DNA of 64,000 bases from Mucilaginibacter ginkgonis (GTDB taxonomy: Bacteria > Bacteroidota > Bacteroidia > Sphingobacteriales > Sphingobacteriaceae): assembly GCF_009754905.2 (NCBI RefSeq), contig NZ_CP066775.1, forward strand, positions 2,170,001 to 2,234,000. Direction: 5' to 3'. A model generated the notes under the pieces. The model made no database searches and was not told where the DNA came from. It saw only the letters and a list, made by a program, of their open reading frames with translations. The position numbers were made by a program, and so were the translations under genes. This document shows positions 20,404 through 29,793 of this stretch, piece by piece; the first letter of the stretch is position 1; every line of letters begins with the position of its first letter.

Positions 20404-20476
20404 TGAATGATAGAATGAGTGAATGATAGAATATACTGCATTCGCTCATTCACAACTCACTCACTCTCTCATTACC
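20404..20476 (+). repeat. Quasi-palindrome of GAATGATAGAATGAGTG words in the lemA-TPM gap
   Basis: 20404-20432 repeats GAATGATAGAATGAGTGAAT and 20440-20476 repeats the complementary ATTCGCTCATTCACAACTCA. It begins eight bases after lemA and ends just before the next ATG. The word set matches the tRNA spacer at 9496-9592. Confidence 0.65.
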
Positions 20477-20479
20477 ATC

Positions 20480-20914
20480 ATGGCTTTATTTACAGAAGAA
20501 GAGCAAAATCAGGTACGCAAGGCTGTTGAGGCTGCCGAAAGCAAAACTTCGGGTGAGGTTCGCGTATGCATCGAAAAAACCTGCAGCGACGAAGTGCTGG
20601 ACCGTGCGGCCAAATACTTTTATCAGTTGGGTATGGACAAGACAGCGCTCCGGAATGGTGTGCTTATCTATCTGGCAACGGTTGACCGCAAGTTTGCCAT
20701 TATTGGTGATGCGGGAATTAACGCCGCGGTACCTGCCAATTTTTGGGATGCTACTAAAGAAGCCATGCTCGAGCAGTTTAAAGTAGGCAATCTGGTTGAT
20801 GGTATTGTTATTGGGCTAAGCCGTGCCGGTGAACAGCTGCAGAAGTTCTTTCCGCACCAGGCAAATGATAAAAATGAATTGCCTGATGATATCGCCTTTA
20901 TGGATGGCGAATAA
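20480..20914 (+). CDS. TPM domain protein, cytoplasmic form
   Basis: A 144-residue TPM (DUF477) domain without signal peptide or membrane helix. Key blocks are SGEVRVCIEKTC, ALRNGVLIYLATVDRKFAIIGDAGIN and a C-terminal helix. The ATG at 20480 (MALFTEEEQNQVRKAV) is chosen because the 19 residues of the longer frame from 20423 are encoded by the word-built repeat. TPM domains bind Ca2+ or act as phosphatases or assembly factors (TLP18.3 in plants); here a partner of LemA is likely. Confidence 0.88.
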   Translation: MALFTEEEQNQVRKAVEAAESKTSGEVRVCIEKTCSDEVLDRAAKYFYQLGMDKTALRNGVLIYLATVDRKFAIIGDAGINAAVPANFWDATKEAMLEQFKVGNLVDGIVIGLSRAGEQLQKFFPHQANDKNELPDDIAFMDGE

Positions 20915-20925
20915 CCCCTATTATC

Positions 20926-21726
20926 ATGATTAAAAAGATCATTTTATTTATTGGCCTGCTGCTGACTTGCGCGTTCGCGAACGCTCAAGATTTCCCGGAG
21001 AAGCCAAATACGATAGTTTCCGATTTTACAAACACCTTGTCAGAAGGTGATAAACAGCAGTTAGAAAATAAGCTGGTTGCTTTTAACGACTCTACCTCTA
21101 CCCAGATTGCGGCGGTGATCATCAAGTCGGTTGGTGATTACGATATAGCCGAATACGGCGCACTGCTAGGACGTAAATGGGGTATTGGCCAAAAGGACAA
21201 GAACAACGGCATCCTACTATTAGTTGCCTTGAACGACCATAAAGTAACCATCCAGACAGGTTACGGCGCAGAGGGTGCTTTACCCGATGCCATAACCAGC
21301 CGTATAATAGAAGAAGACATCAAGCCTAACTTTCGCAATAATGATTATTACGCCGGGTTAAACAAGGCGACTGATGATATCATCAAGTACACCAAAGGCG
21401 AATACAAAGCCGACCCTAATCAGAAAAAAGGCGGGAAGAAAGATGACGGCGGAGGTGCTGGTGTGATCATCATTATAGTGATCGTTGTTCTGGTGCTGAT
21501 ATTCCGCAGGCGTGGCGGCGGTGGCGGTGGCCAAATCATCGGCGGCCGTGGCGGCGCAAGCCCGTTCTGGTGGTTTCTAGCAGGTAATATGCTGGGCGGC
21601 GGTGGCCGCAGCAGCGGCAGCGATTGGGGCGGCTTCTCGGGCGGAGGCAGCTCAGGTGGCGGGGGCGGTTTCGGAGGCTTCGGCGGTGGCAGCTTTGGCG
21701 GCGGCGGTAGCAGCGGAAGCTGGTAG
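20926..21726 (+). CDS. TPM domain protein, YgcG-like, membrane-bound
   Basis: A 266-residue exported protein: signal peptide MIKKIILFIGLLLTCAFANA, TPM domain (about 30-150) with STQIAAVIIKSV and NNGILLLVALNDHKVTIQTG, then a membrane helix (AGVIIIIVIVVLVLIFRRR) and a long Gly/Ser-rich tail ending GGGSSGSW. The layout is that of YgcG proteins. It begins 11 bases after the cytoplasmic TPM gene in the same operon and ends before a terminator, so lemA-TPM-TPM is a complete unit. Confidence 0.92.
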   Translation: MIKKIILFIGLLLTCAFANAQDFPEKPNTIVSDFTNTLSEGDKQQLENKLVAFNDSTSTQIAAVIIKSVGDYDIAEYGALLGRKWGIGQKDKNNGILLLVALNDHKVTIQTGYGAEGALPDAITSRIIEEDIKPNFRNNDYYAGLNKATDDIIKYTKGEYKADPNQKKGGKKDDGGGAGVIIIIVIVVLVLIFRRRGGGGGGQIIGGRGGASPFWWFLAGNMLGGGGRSSGSDWGGFSGGGSSGGGGGFGGFGGGSFGGGGSSGSW

Positions 21727-21773
21727 TTTCTTTGGACAAAGGAGCAAAGAGCTAAGACGAAACAATCAAATAT

Positions 21774-21802
21774 AAGGCATTCTGAAAAGGATGCCTTTTT
21801 TG
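21774..21802 (+). terminator. Terminator of the lemA-TPM operon
   Basis: Stem AAGGCAT/ATGCCTT (21774-21780 with 21791-21797), ten-base loop, then a T run. It separates the operon from the Crp/Fnr gene. Confidence 0.8.
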
Positions 21803-21836
21803 TTAACGTACGCGAACCTTTTTTCTACCTTTAATC

Positions 21837-22406
21837 ATGCACGCCTCGCTAAAACAATACCTTGACGGAAAGATCATGCTAAGTCCTGCTGATGAAGAAT
21901 ATGTTGATTGTAAGTTTAAGCCGCGGTCGACTAAACGCAATGAGATACTCGTTGAAAAGGGCGACACAGCCCGGCACATCTATTTTGTAGTAAAGGGTTG
22001 CCTGCGCGTGTTTTTGATAAGCGATGCAGGAAATGAATCGACACGCTTCCTCATTTTCGAAGGCCGTATGGGCACTGCCTTTCCCAGCTTTATTAATCAG
22101 CGAGCTTCAGTCGCGGCAGTGCAAAGTATAGAAGCGTCGGAAATATTGATGTTAAGTCATTCGGACCGTGAGTTATTGTTAAAGAACATACTGGGCTGGG
22201 AACGTATGGAACGCGTAGGTATTGAACAGGATTATATCGCCTCGATAGAGCGTATTGAAAGCTTCCTGTCTATGGACGCCAAAGATCGGTATGCCATTTT
22301 GCTTCGCAAAAGCCCGGAGATAGTAAAACGCCTGCCTGCGAAAATAGTGGCCGATTATCTTGGCATCTCGCAGGAAACATTGAGCAGGTTAAAAGCCAAA
22401 AATTAA
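21837..22406 (+). CDS. Crp/Fnr family transcriptional regulator
   Basis: A 189-residue regulator with an N-terminal cyclic-nucleotide-binding-like beta-roll (ILVEKGDTARHIYFVVKGCL, about 40-60) and a C-terminal winged helix in which LPAKIVADYLGISQETLSRL is the recognition helix-turn-helix. This short Bacteroidota form typically lacks the residues needed for cAMP binding and its effector is unknown. A TACCTTTA box lies three bases before the ATG. The next gene, a hydrolase 64 bases away on the same strand, is a possible target. Confidence 0.88.
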   Translation: MHASLKQYLDGKIMLSPADEEYVDCKFKPRSTKRNEILVEKGDTARHIYFVVKGCLRVFLISDAGNESTRFLIFEGRMGTAFPSFINQRASVAAVQSIEASEILMLSHSDRELLLKNILGWERMERVGIEQDYIASIERIESFLSMDAKDRYAILLRKSPEIVKRLPAKIVADYLGISQETLSRLKAKN

Positions 22407-22470
22407 TTTAATGACTTTTGTCAATTTTAAAATGTCTGCAATTGCGGTGTTTTGAATAAAATTGTAAGCC

Positions 22471-23490
22471 ATGAAAAAGTTATCGCTTTGCGCTTTATTG
22501 CTGTTTATCTTAAACTCCGCCTTTGCACAACTTGCCAATATCGGCCAGCGTACTTATCGTTTCAATGATACAAAAAGGGCAAGGCCGTTGATAACAGAAC
22601 TCTGGTATCCTACAACCGATACAATAAAATCTGCAGATAAAAAGTTTTCACCGTTTTTGCGGGAATACACTGTAAGGGATGGAACTTTGCCCAATCACCG
22701 CTTACCATTGATCATGCTCTCACATGGTACAGGCGGGGGGCGTTTAACCATGGAGTGGCTTGCCCAAGCATTAGCTAAAAGCGGTTTTATAGTTGCGGCG
22801 GTAGATCATTGGGGCAATACCTTCGACAACAAGATCGCAGTGCAGTTTCTAAAAGTGTGGGACAGGCCGGAAGACATAAGCTTTGTACTTACGCAGTTGT
22901 TACATGAGCCGGCACTAAAGAACGTGATCAACCCGAATAAAATAGGCGCAACAGGTTTTTCTGTTGGTGGCTACACCGTACTCGCGTTAGCCGGTGCCAA
23001 AGCAGATTTTCCGGGAACGATAAATAACTACAAAACTACCAATAAACGCGAAATCGATTTTCCCGAATATAAAGGCTTGGGCTATCTGCTTGATGATACC
23101 GCGTTTGTGAACAGTGCCAGTCATATACCGCTATTGAAGGATAAACGCATTAAAGCGTTCTTTGCCATTTGCCCGGGCGTTGGTCCGTCATTTAGTAAAA
23201 AAGAACAGTTTAAATCGGTTGATGGCAGCGTGTTTATCGTTGGCGCGGCAGCAGACTTCATGGCGCCGGTGAAGACAAACGCCCGGCATTTCCATCGGTT
23301 AATTTCGCAATCGCGATACTACGAATTCCCGGGGATGGTAGGCCACTACGTGATGTTGAACGAAGCTATCGACGACGTAAAAAAATCTGACCCTATTTAC
23401 TTTGTTGATGACGCAACTGTTAACCGCCGCGACGTGCATTTAAAGGTTGACAGCCTTGCCGTAGGATTTTTCAAGACGACGTTGAGATAA
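22471..23490 (+). CDS. Exported alpha/beta hydrolase (PAF acetylhydrolase-like)
   Basis: A 339-residue secreted or periplasmic hydrolase. Signal peptide MKKLSLCALLLFILNSAFAQ is followed by an alpha/beta-hydrolase fold. The oxyanion strand LPLIMLSHGTGG (about 79-90), nucleophile elbow GFSVGG with Ser164, and a C-terminal GMVGHYVM with the probable catalytic His are visible. Dienelactone-hydrolase and platelet-activating-factor acetylhydrolase families share this layout; substrate unknown. Confidence 0.87.
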   Translation: MKKLSLCALLLFILNSAFAQLANIGQRTYRFNDTKRARPLITELWYPTTDTIKSADKKFSPFLREYTVRDGTLPNHRLPLIMLSHGTGGGRLTMEWLAQALAKSGFIVAAVDHWGNTFDNKIAVQFLKVWDRPEDISFVLTQLLHEPALKNVINPNKIGATGFSVGGYTVLALAGAKADFPGTINNYKTTNKREIDFPEYKGLGYLLDDTAFVNSASHIPLLKDKRIKAFFAICPGVGPSFSKKEQFKSVDGSVFIVGAAADFMAPVKTNARHFHRLISQSRYYEFPGMVGHYVMLNEAIDDVKKSDPIYFVDDATVNRRDVHLKVDSLAVGFFKTTLR

Positions 23491-23574
23491 ATGCGCCTTT
23501 GGTTCCGCTTAAAAATCCATTCACTTATTGAATTTCGCTGATGTAAAGAATTGGAAGACTACCTTTACTGCGGA

Positions 23575-24798
23575 ATGAAAACCTTAAGCGAAACAGCGCC
23601 TTCTGCAGGCGCGCAACAACAAATAAGCACAACCACATTTTCTATCTTGTTCGCGCTTAGTGCGTCGCACATGTTCAACGACACATTTCAGTCGTTAATC
23701 CCGGCGATATATCCGCTCATAAAAGGCGCCTTTCATTTAACATTCTTCCAGATAGGGATGATTACGTTGGTCAACCAGATCACCGCTTCAATTCTGCAGC
23801 CGTTTGTAGGTAACTACACCGATAAGAAACCTCAACCCTACTCGCTTATGCTGGGGATGTTGTTTACGCTTATTGGCTTAATATCGATCGCCTTCGCAAG
23901 CAGTTTCGGTCTTATACTGGTATCCGTTGCACTTGTGGGCATTGGCTCTTCCATCTTCCACCCCGAGGCGTCCCGTATTGCCCGTGCAGCCTCGGGAGGC
24001 AAAGCCGGTACGGCGCAGTCTATTTTTCAATTGGGTGGTAATGCAGGTTCGTCATTAGGCCCGCTTATCGCGGCCATACTCATCACTCCTTATGGCAGGC
24101 ACAGTATAGCGTGGGTGGCAATTTTAGCTTTCATAGCCTTATTTATCATGTATAGGGTTGGGGCATGGTACACCAACCGCTTGAAAGAGAATGCACGGGT
24201 TGCAAAAACATCAACAGGCGCAATCGATTCACAAGTAACCAAAAAGCAGGTATACATCGCGCTAACTGTGCTTATCATTCTTACGTTTTCAAAATATTTT
24301 TACCTCGCCAGTATGAGCAGCTACTTTACTTTCTATCTGATAGATAAGTTTCATGTAAGCGCTCAAACCTCGCAATACTTTTTATTCCTGTTCCTGGTAT
24401 CAGTTGCTGCGGGCACCATTATTGGCGGGCCTGTGGGCGATAAGATAGGACGCAAATATGTGATATGGGTTTCTATACTCGGTGTAGCGCCGTTTACTCT
24501 CCTGCTGCCGTATGTGAATTTATTCTGGACCGGCGCCCTGGTAGTGATCATCGGCATTGTGCTATCTTCCGCATTCTCTGCAATTGTAGTTTATGCCCAG
24601 GAGTTGATGCCGGGTAAGGTAGGAATGGTTGCCGGGTTGTTTTTCGGCCTGGCATTTGGCATGGGCGGCATTGGTTCTGCGGTGCTTGGCGACCTTGCCG
24701 ATAAAATTGGGATACAGGAAGTTTACAAGCTTTGCGCTTTTCTGCCGCTTATCGGCATACTCACTATTTTTCTGCCAAACTTAAAAACTACGCGATAG
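23575..24798 (+). CDS. MFS transporter, fosmidomycin-resistance (Fsr) type
   Basis: A 407-residue major facilitator with about 12 membrane helices. The helix 1 block ALSASHMFNDTFQSLIPAIY and loop NYTDKKPQPYSL match the Fsr group, which exports fosmidomycin and other small molecules in enterobacteria; here the substrate is unproven. The ATG at 23575 (MKTLSETAPSAG) is preferred to a TTG at 23551. Followed 21 bases later by a Nudix hydrolase gene that may share its mRNA. Confidence 0.9.
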   Translation: MKTLSETAPSAGAQQQISTTTFSILFALSASHMFNDTFQSLIPAIYPLIKGAFHLTFFQIGMITLVNQITASILQPFVGNYTDKKPQPYSLMLGMLFTLIGLISIAFASSFGLILVSVALVGIGSSIFHPEASRIARAASGGKAGTAQSIFQLGGNAGSSLGPLIAAILITPYGRHSIAWVAILAFIALFIMYRVGAWYTNRLKENARVAKTSTGAIDSQVTKKQVYIALTVLIILTFSKYFYLASMSSYFTFYLIDKFHVSAQTSQYFLFLFLVSVAAGTIIGGPVGDKIGRKYVIWVSILGVAPFTLLLPYVNLFWTGALVVIIGIVLSSAFSAIVVYAQELMPGKVGMVAGLFFGLAFGMGGIGSAVLGDLADKIGIQEVYKLCAFLPLIGILTIFLPNLKTTR

Positions 24799-24819
24799 CG
24801 CGGTTTGTATCTACCGCAT

Positions 24820-25368
24820 ATGAAAGAACTGAACTGGAAAACCTGCTCGTCTGAATATATACACAAAGGTAATTGGGCTACACTCAGGAGAGATGTCTGC
24901 GAAATGCCCGACGGCCGCGTTGTTGATGATTATTACGTTTTAGAATACCCTAACTGGGTAAATGCTGTCGCGATAACTGACGATAATAAAATTTTGATGG
25001 TGTCTCAGTACCGCCATGCAGCCAACATCGTTTCGTTAGAAATTCCGGGCGGCGTGATCGATGACGGCGAATTGCCGGAGGATGCCATTAAGCGCGAATT
25101 ACTCGAGGAAACCGGATACCAATTTGATGACGTAGTGTTGGTGAGCACATTATATCCGAACCCCTCAACAGCTAATAATGTATGTTATGGTTTTTTGGCC
25201 AAAGGCGGGAAAAAAGTAAATGAACAATCGCTTGACGAGCACGAAGAAATTGTAGTGCATGAAATGACCATAGCCGAAGTGAAGCAAGCTTTGCTGGAAA
25301 ATAAAATTCCCCAGGCATTGCACTCCTCCGCCTTGTTTTACGCGCTGGTGAAGTTGGGAGGATTGTAG
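24820..25368 (+). CDS. Nudix hydrolase (ADP-ribose pyrophosphatase-like)
   Basis: A 182-residue Nudix enzyme. The box GX5EX7REUXEEXGU is exact: GGVIDDGELPEDAIKRELLE then ETGY. The preceding dimerisation sheet (VNAVAITDDNKILMVSQYRH) and the downstream LYPNPSTANNVCYGFLAKG, in which the ProAsn lies after the box, resemble ADP-ribose/nucleotide-sugar pyrophosphatases. Expected to hydrolyse ADP-ribose or a similar compound with Mg2+ in the cytoplasm. ATG 24820 preferred over 24805. Confidence 0.93.
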   Translation: MKELNWKTCSSEYIHKGNWATLRRDVCEMPDGRVVDDYYVLEYPNWVNAVAITDDNKILMVSQYRHAANIVSLEIPGGVIDDGELPEDAIKRELLEETGYQFDDVVLVSTLYPNPSTANNVCYGFLAKGGKKVNEQSLDEHEEIVVHEMTIAEVKQALLENKIPQALHSSALFYALVKLGGL

Positions 25369-25408
25369 GGATAGTTAATCTTTTTAAATTTCGTATATTA
25401 GTATTGTT

Positions 25409-25936
25409 ATGAAAGATGTGCTTGACATACCACGTACAGCGATGGAAGTATTTGAAATGCTTCCCGAAGGAACTATTTGTGAAGTGATCGATAATACACT
25501 TTATATGTCGCCTTCACCTACAACAATACACCAAAAAGTTCTCGGTAAAATTTTTACCAGGTTACAAATGTACATTGAAGATAATACTTTAGGTGAGGTA
25601 ATTTTTGCTCCTTGTGATGTATATCTTGACAATGGTGATAGCGTGGTACAACCAGATATACTCTTTATAAAAAGAGAGAGAGAGGCAATCATCGAGAAAA
25701 AGGGCATTTATGGTGCGCCTGATCTGGTAATAGAATTATTATCGTCTAATAAAAAGCATGATCAGCAGATAAAATCAGAACTTTATCGTGCTAACGGTAT
25801 TCCCGAATACATAATCATCGACCCCGAAACGAAAACTGTTTGGCATTACCTGCTCGATGGTGATACTTACGCAGAGCAACCATCCGCTACCGGGAAGCTG
25901 CAGATACATTCGCTAAACTTCTACTTGGAATTTTAA
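25409..25936 (+). CDS. Uma2 family (DUF820) predicted endonuclease
   Basis: A 175-residue PD-(D/E)XK-superfamily protein. The conserved pattern is visible: N-terminal helix with EVFEMLPEG, YMSPSPTTIHQKVLGKIF, the catalytic region DSVVQPDILFI, and GAPDLVIELLSSNKK with the Glu-x-Leu-Ser motif. Uma2 proteins are abundant in cyanobacteria and some Bacteroidota; their biological role is not established despite the restriction-endonuclease-like fold. It ends two bases before the convergent NTF2-like gene. No methyltransferase partner is nearby, so it is not a conventional restriction system. Confidence 0.88.
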   Translation: MKDVLDIPRTAMEVFEMLPEGTICEVIDNTLYMSPSPTTIHQKVLGKIFTRLQMYIEDNTLGEVIFAPCDVYLDNGDSVVQPDILFIKREREAIIEKKGIYGAPDLVIELLSSNKKHDQQIKSELYRANGIPEYIIIDPETKTVWHYLLDGDTYAEQPSATGKLQIHSLNFYLEF

Positions 25937-25938
25937 TA

Positions 25939-26400
25939 TTACTCCGGGCAATTGTCCTTTCTGCGGGTGTCGACTATGTAGATGATCTTCCACTTGCCGT
26001 TAGTTTTTACGAGTTGAAATACATCTACGCCGCAATGACTAAACTGGCTGCCGAGGTAAAATTTATAAGGTGCCCACACAGATGCCAAAGCACCATCTAT
26101 GTTGATATCCTTAAACACCACCCGCTCGTCATAAATCTGAGCATGCGGCTTAGCAACGGATTTAAGGAAGCCGCTAATATCTTCGGTAATTAACCGGGTT
26201 GCACCGTCTTTATTTGTGCCAACGCTTTGCAGGACCATGTTATTGGCAATAGCAGAACGCATCGTTACGGTATCGGCCTTTCGCATGCCATCAAAAAATG
26301 TGTTGATGGTTTGTATGACAGCGTCTTTATCACTTATCTGGCCAAACGATGTACTTACGGATAGCATAATCAACGCCAATAGTAAGATAATTTTTTTCAT
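25939..26400 (-). CDS. Exported NTF2-like (SnoaL/DUF4440-type) protein
   Basis: A 153-residue protein with signal peptide MKKIILLLALIMLSVSTSFG and a cone-shaped NTF2-like domain: helix AVIQTINTFFDGMRKADTVT, strands around VVFKDINIDGALASVWAPYK, and C-terminal FQLVKTNGKWKIIYIVDTR. Domains of this class bind small hydrophobic ligands or act as isomerases; substrate unknown. It lies downstream of dnaA on the same strand's other side of a terminator and is probably separately transcribed. Confidence 0.8.
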   Translation of the reverse strand: MKKIILLLALIMLSVSTSFGQISDKDAVIQTINTFFDGMRKADTVTMRSAIANNMVLQSVGTNKDGATRLITEDISGFLKSVAKPHAQIYDERVVFKDINIDGALASVWAPYKFYLGSQFSHCGVDVFQLVKTNGKWKIIYIVDTRRKDNCPE

Positions 26401-26407
26401 AGCGTAA

Positions 26408-26433
26408 ATAAAAAGCCCCGCGGTGCAGGGCTT
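26408..26433 (-). terminator. dnaA terminator
   Basis: On the minus strand a stem AAGCCC/GGGCTT (26428-26433 with 26413-26418) is followed by TTTTATTT. It lies seven bases after the dnaA stop codon. Confidence 0.75.
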
Positions 26434-26439
26434 GGTTTA

Positions 26440-27867
26440 TTATGACATTTTCAGTTTCTTTTGGATGTCGGCTACGTAGCCTTTAAATTTCTTATCGGTA
26501 TCTATCAGGTCTTCTACAGTTTGGCAAGCGTAGATCACGGTCGAGTGGTCGCGGCCGCCAAAAAAATTACCAATAGTTTTAAGCGAGCTTTTGGTATGCG
26601 CTTTGGCCAGGTACATAGATATCTGGCGGGCTTGCACAATTTCGCGTTTACGTGTCTGCGATTTTAGCATCTCAATAGGAACTTCAAAATACTCGCACAC
26701 CAGGCTTTGTATATACTCCATCGAAATTTCTTTTGATGAGTTCTTTACAAAATTCTTTAGCATCTGTTTAGCCAGTGCCAGATCTATCTCTTTACGGTTA
26801 AGGGTCGACTGTGCAAGCAATGATACCATCGCCCCCTCTAACTCACGCACGTTATTATCAATATTGTGCGCCACGTATTCTATCACATCGTTAGAAAGTT
26901 CAATACCATCCTGATAAATCTTGTTCTTCAGGATAGCCATACGTGTTTCCAGATCAGGGATCTGCAGATCCGCAGATAGGCCCCATTTGAAACGCGAAAG
27001 CAAGCGCTCTTCTAAGCCCGCAAGGTCTTTCGGTGCCTTGTCAGATGTGATGATCAGTTGCTTGCCCGATTGGTGCAGATGATTAAATATGTGGAAGAAA
27101 AAGTCCTGTGTTTTTTCTTTGCCGGCAAAGTTGTGCACATCATCCATGATAAGCACATCTATTGCCTGGTAAAAATTCACAAAATCGTTAATGTTATTGT
27201 GCTTAAGCGCGTCTACAAACTGCTGGGTAAATTTCTCGCACGATACATACAATACCAACTTGTCAGGAAGGGTACGCTTTATCTCATTACCTATAGCTTG
27301 CGCCAAATGGGTTTTACCCAAACCAACGCCGCCATAGATCATTAACGGGTTAAATGAAGTGCCGCCCGGTTTTGCCGCTACCGCATAACCTGCAGAACGT
27401 GCCAAACGGTTACAATCGCCCTCAACAAAGTTTTCGAATGTATAATTCTGATTTAATTGCGGGTCTACATGCAGCTTCTTAAGGCCCGGTATAACAAACG
27501 GGTTCTTAATGTCCTTATTAATAGAGATAGGGATGGGCATGGATTGGTTCTTCGCTTCGGCGCCGTTGCCGTTTGATGGCATATTGGTAGTAAACGGTTT
27601 AGCAGATGACGATTGTTCTACAACAATATTGTATTCTAACCGTGCATCGTCGCCCAATTGCTTTTTTATGGTTTTACGCAACAAACCAACATAGTGCTCT
27701 TCTAACCATTCGTAAAAGAATAAACTTGGTACTTGTATGGTTAAAATACTTCCATCGATCTTTAAAGCGGTAATGGGCTCGAACCATGTTTTAAAACTTT
27801 GGGCCGGTATATTATCCTTAATGATCTGCAAGCAACTATTCCAAACATTAGTACAAGTTTTTTCCAT
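26440..27867 (-). CDS. dnaA: Chromosomal replication initiator DnaA
   Basis: A 475-residue DnaA. Domain I (about 1-80) includes WNSCLQIIKDNIPAQSFKTW; a variable linker follows. The AAA+ domain has Walker A GGVGLGKT (179-186) and Walker B VLIMDDVH. The C-terminal helix-turn-helix ends in the DnaA signature GGRDHSTVIYACQTVEDL, which contacts DnaA boxes. It opens the replication origin as an ATP-bound filament. The ATG at 27867 gives a complete domain I. The origin is not obvious at the gene: the 387-base upstream gap lacks TTATCCACA boxes, whereas a box cluster occurs between ftsA and ftsZ. Confidence 0.98.
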   Translation of the reverse strand: MEKTCTNVWNSCLQIIKDNIPAQSFKTWFEPITALKIDGSILTIQVPSLFFYEWLEEHYVGLLRKTIKKQLGDDARLEYNIVVEQSSSAKPFTTNMPSNGNGAEAKNQSMPIPISINKDIKNPFVIPGLKKLHVDPQLNQNYTFENFVEGDCNRLARSAGYAVAAKPGGTSFNPLMIYGGVGLGKTHLAQAIGNEIKRTLPDKLVLYVSCEKFTQQFVDALKHNNINDFVNFYQAIDVLIMDDVHNFAGKEKTQDFFFHIFNHLHQSGKQLIITSDKAPKDLAGLEERLLSRFKWGLSADLQIPDLETRMAILKNKIYQDGIELSNDVIEYVAHNIDNNVRELEGAMVSLLAQSTLNRKEIDLALAKQMLKNFVKNSSKEISMEYIQSLVCEYFEVPIEMLKSQTRKREIVQARQISMYLAKAHTKSSLKTIGNFFGGRDHSTVIYACQTVEDLIDTDKKFKGYVADIQKKLKMS

Positions 27868-28254
27868 ACAAAAATTCTTAAAACGCTTATTTATAACCTA
27901 TAGTAAAACTCCGGTAGGGCCCGCTACGGAACATCGAATATTCAAAAAAAAAACCTTTAAAAAAATTAAATTTTAAATTTGTGTAACATTAATTTTATGT
28001 TATTAGCAAACGAAAAAACGCCATCAGTTCGCTCAAAATCCACTTTTTTAAGATTTCGTGAAAAATCTGTTGCTTAAAACACTAACTGATTTTACTTATA
28101 TGAAAAACCGAGATATTAACAATTGTTAACATCGGAAGTTGGTAATTTCCACTCTTTTTTGAGTGCCGATGCATAAGTAACTATAAGTAGCTGTGAACGG
28201 GAATTTTATAATATTTCACCGCAATAGTTACTTCGGGATGTTAAGGGATTTGGA
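27868..28254. other. AT-rich gap upstream of dnaA
   Basis: A 387-base non-coding interval with a very AT-rich core (27945-28010, including long A runs). It contains the perfect 14-base palindrome TTAACAATTGTTAA at 28116-28129, inside an imperfect 28-base palindrome flanked by CCGA and ATCGG. This could be an operator or part of the dnaA leader control region. No exact DnaA box and no clear promoter box are seen. Confidence 0.5.
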
Positions 28255-29793
28255 TTAGTACTCGCCGAATACCTCTCTTAAAACGTCGGCAATTTCGCCA
28301 AGGGTAGCGTAAGATTCAACGGCCGAAATGATAAACGGCATCAGATTGTTTGAACCCTTTGCTGCGGTTGTCAAGTCAGCAAGATTTGCCCGTACTAACT
28401 CGTTGTCGCGCTCCGCTTTTAGGCTGTTCAATTTTTCAATCTGCAACTGGCGGATGGAATCGTCCACCCGGAAAACGTTATCAAGCGCAGGCTCTTGCTC
28501 TGTAAATTTGTTTACACCGACCAACACCCTCTCGCCCGTTTCCAATTCGCGTTGGTATTGATAAGAGGCTGCAGCTATTTCTTGCTGAATATAATCCTGC
28601 TCAATAGCTTTTACAGACCCGCCCATAGCATCAATAGTATCGATATATTTATGAGCCGCCGCTTCCATTTCATCGGTAAGCGATTCTATGAAATAAGAGC
28701 CTGCCAATGGATCCGGAGTATCAGTGATGCCGCTTTCAAACGCGATAACCTGCTGTGTACGCAAAGCTATCTTCGCAGCCTGCTCTGTTGGGAGCGATAA
28801 CGCTTCGTCGTAACCATTGGTGTGCAGGGATTGTGTTCCGCCAAGCACCGCGGCCATTGCCTGGCTGCTTACACGTATAATATTATTAAGTGGTTGCTGG
28901 GCTGTTAAAGTAGAGCCGCCCGTTTGCGTATGAAAGCGCAGCTTTTGTGCAGACGCGTCTGTTGCGCCCAACTCTTTGGTAATGTGTGCCCACATACGCC
29001 GTGCCGCACGGAACTTAGCTATTTCCTCAAAAAAGTTGTTATGGCAATTAAAGAAGAACGACAATCGCTTGGCAAAAACATTAATATCCAACCCTTTTTC
29101 TAAAGCTGCCTTTAAATAAGCTTTACCATTTGCAAGTGTGAAGGCTAGTTCCTGTACTGCGGTTGACCCCGCTTCTCTGATATGGTATCCTGAAATGGAA
29201 ATGGTATTCCATTTAGGCAGGCTTGTGCTGCAATACTCAAAGATGTCTGTGATCAACCGCATAGATTGCGCGGGCGGGTATATATAGGTACCACGTGCGG
29301 CATACTCCTTTAATATATCGTTTTGAATAGTGCCCGATATCTGGTTCAGATCGGCACCCTGCTTCTTAGCTAGCGCGATGTACATAGCCAGCAGCGTAGC
29401 AGCTGTGGCGTTAATGGTCATAGAGGTAGTGATATCCTGCAAGCGTATCCCGCCGAATAATATTTCCATATCCCTCAGCGAGTCTATTGCAACGCCCACT
29501 TTGCCCACTTCCCCGTCGGCCAATTCATGATCAGAATCGTAACCAATTTGCGTAGGCAGGTCGAAGGCTACAGACAAGCCGCTGGTACCTTGTTTAAGCA
29601 GGAAATGGTAACGCTTGTTAGACTCTTCGGCTGTTGAGAAACCCGCGTATTGGCGCATGGTCCACAATTTGCCACGGTACATATCTTTTTGTATCCCCCT
29701 GGTGTAGGGGTATTCGCCGGGCACCTCTCCGCCTTCAGCTGCATAAAGCGGTTTTATTTCTATGCCCGATGAGGTTTGCTTTTTATCAGACAT
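28255..29793 (-). CDS. Methylmalonyl-CoA mutase family, catalytic (large) subunit
   Basis: A 512-residue acyl-CoA mutase barrel domain that binds the CoA ester and needs adenosylcobalamin. [23 protein letters not shown] is the conserved substrate-binding start, followed by [29 protein letters not shown] and [20 protein letters not shown]. The B12-binding DxHxxG domain is missing, so a separate small subunit must exist; none is encoded in this window. Such split enzymes include isobutyryl- and methylmalonyl-CoA mutases, so the exact substrate is open. Its ATG overlaps the preceding stop (TGATG), coupling it to the membrane protein upstream. Confidence 0.92.
   Translation of the reverse strand: MSDKKQTSSGIEIKPLYAAEGGEVPGEYPYTRGIQKDMYRGKLWTMRQYAGFSTAEESNKRYHFLLKQGTSGLSVAFDLPTQIGYDSDHELADGEVGKVGVAIDSLRDMEILFGGIRLQDITTSMTINATAATLLAMYIALAKKQGADLNQISGTIQNDILKEYAARGTYIYPPAQSMRLITDIFEYCSTSLPKWNTISISGYHIREAGSTAVQELAFTLANGKAYLKAALEKGLDINVFAKRLSFFFNCHNNFFEEIAKFRAARRMWAHITKELGATDASAQKLRFHTQTGGSTLTAQQPLNNIIRVSSQAMAAVLGGTQSLHTNGYDEALSLPTEQAAKIALRTQQVIAFESGITDTPDPLAGSYFIESLTDEMEAAAHKYIDTIDAMGGSVKAIEQDYIQQEIAAASYQYQRELETGERVLVGVNKFTEQEPALDNVFRVDDSIRQLQIEKLNSLKAERDNELVRANLADLTTAAKGSNNLMPFIISAVESYATLGEIADVLREVFGEY

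Noticed and set aside
25409..25936. Restriction-modification system at the Uma2 gene
   Set aside because: No methyltransferase or specificity gene lies nearby.
27868..28254. Replication origin next to dnaA
   Set aside because: AT-rich but without DnaA boxes; only one-mismatch matches were seen.
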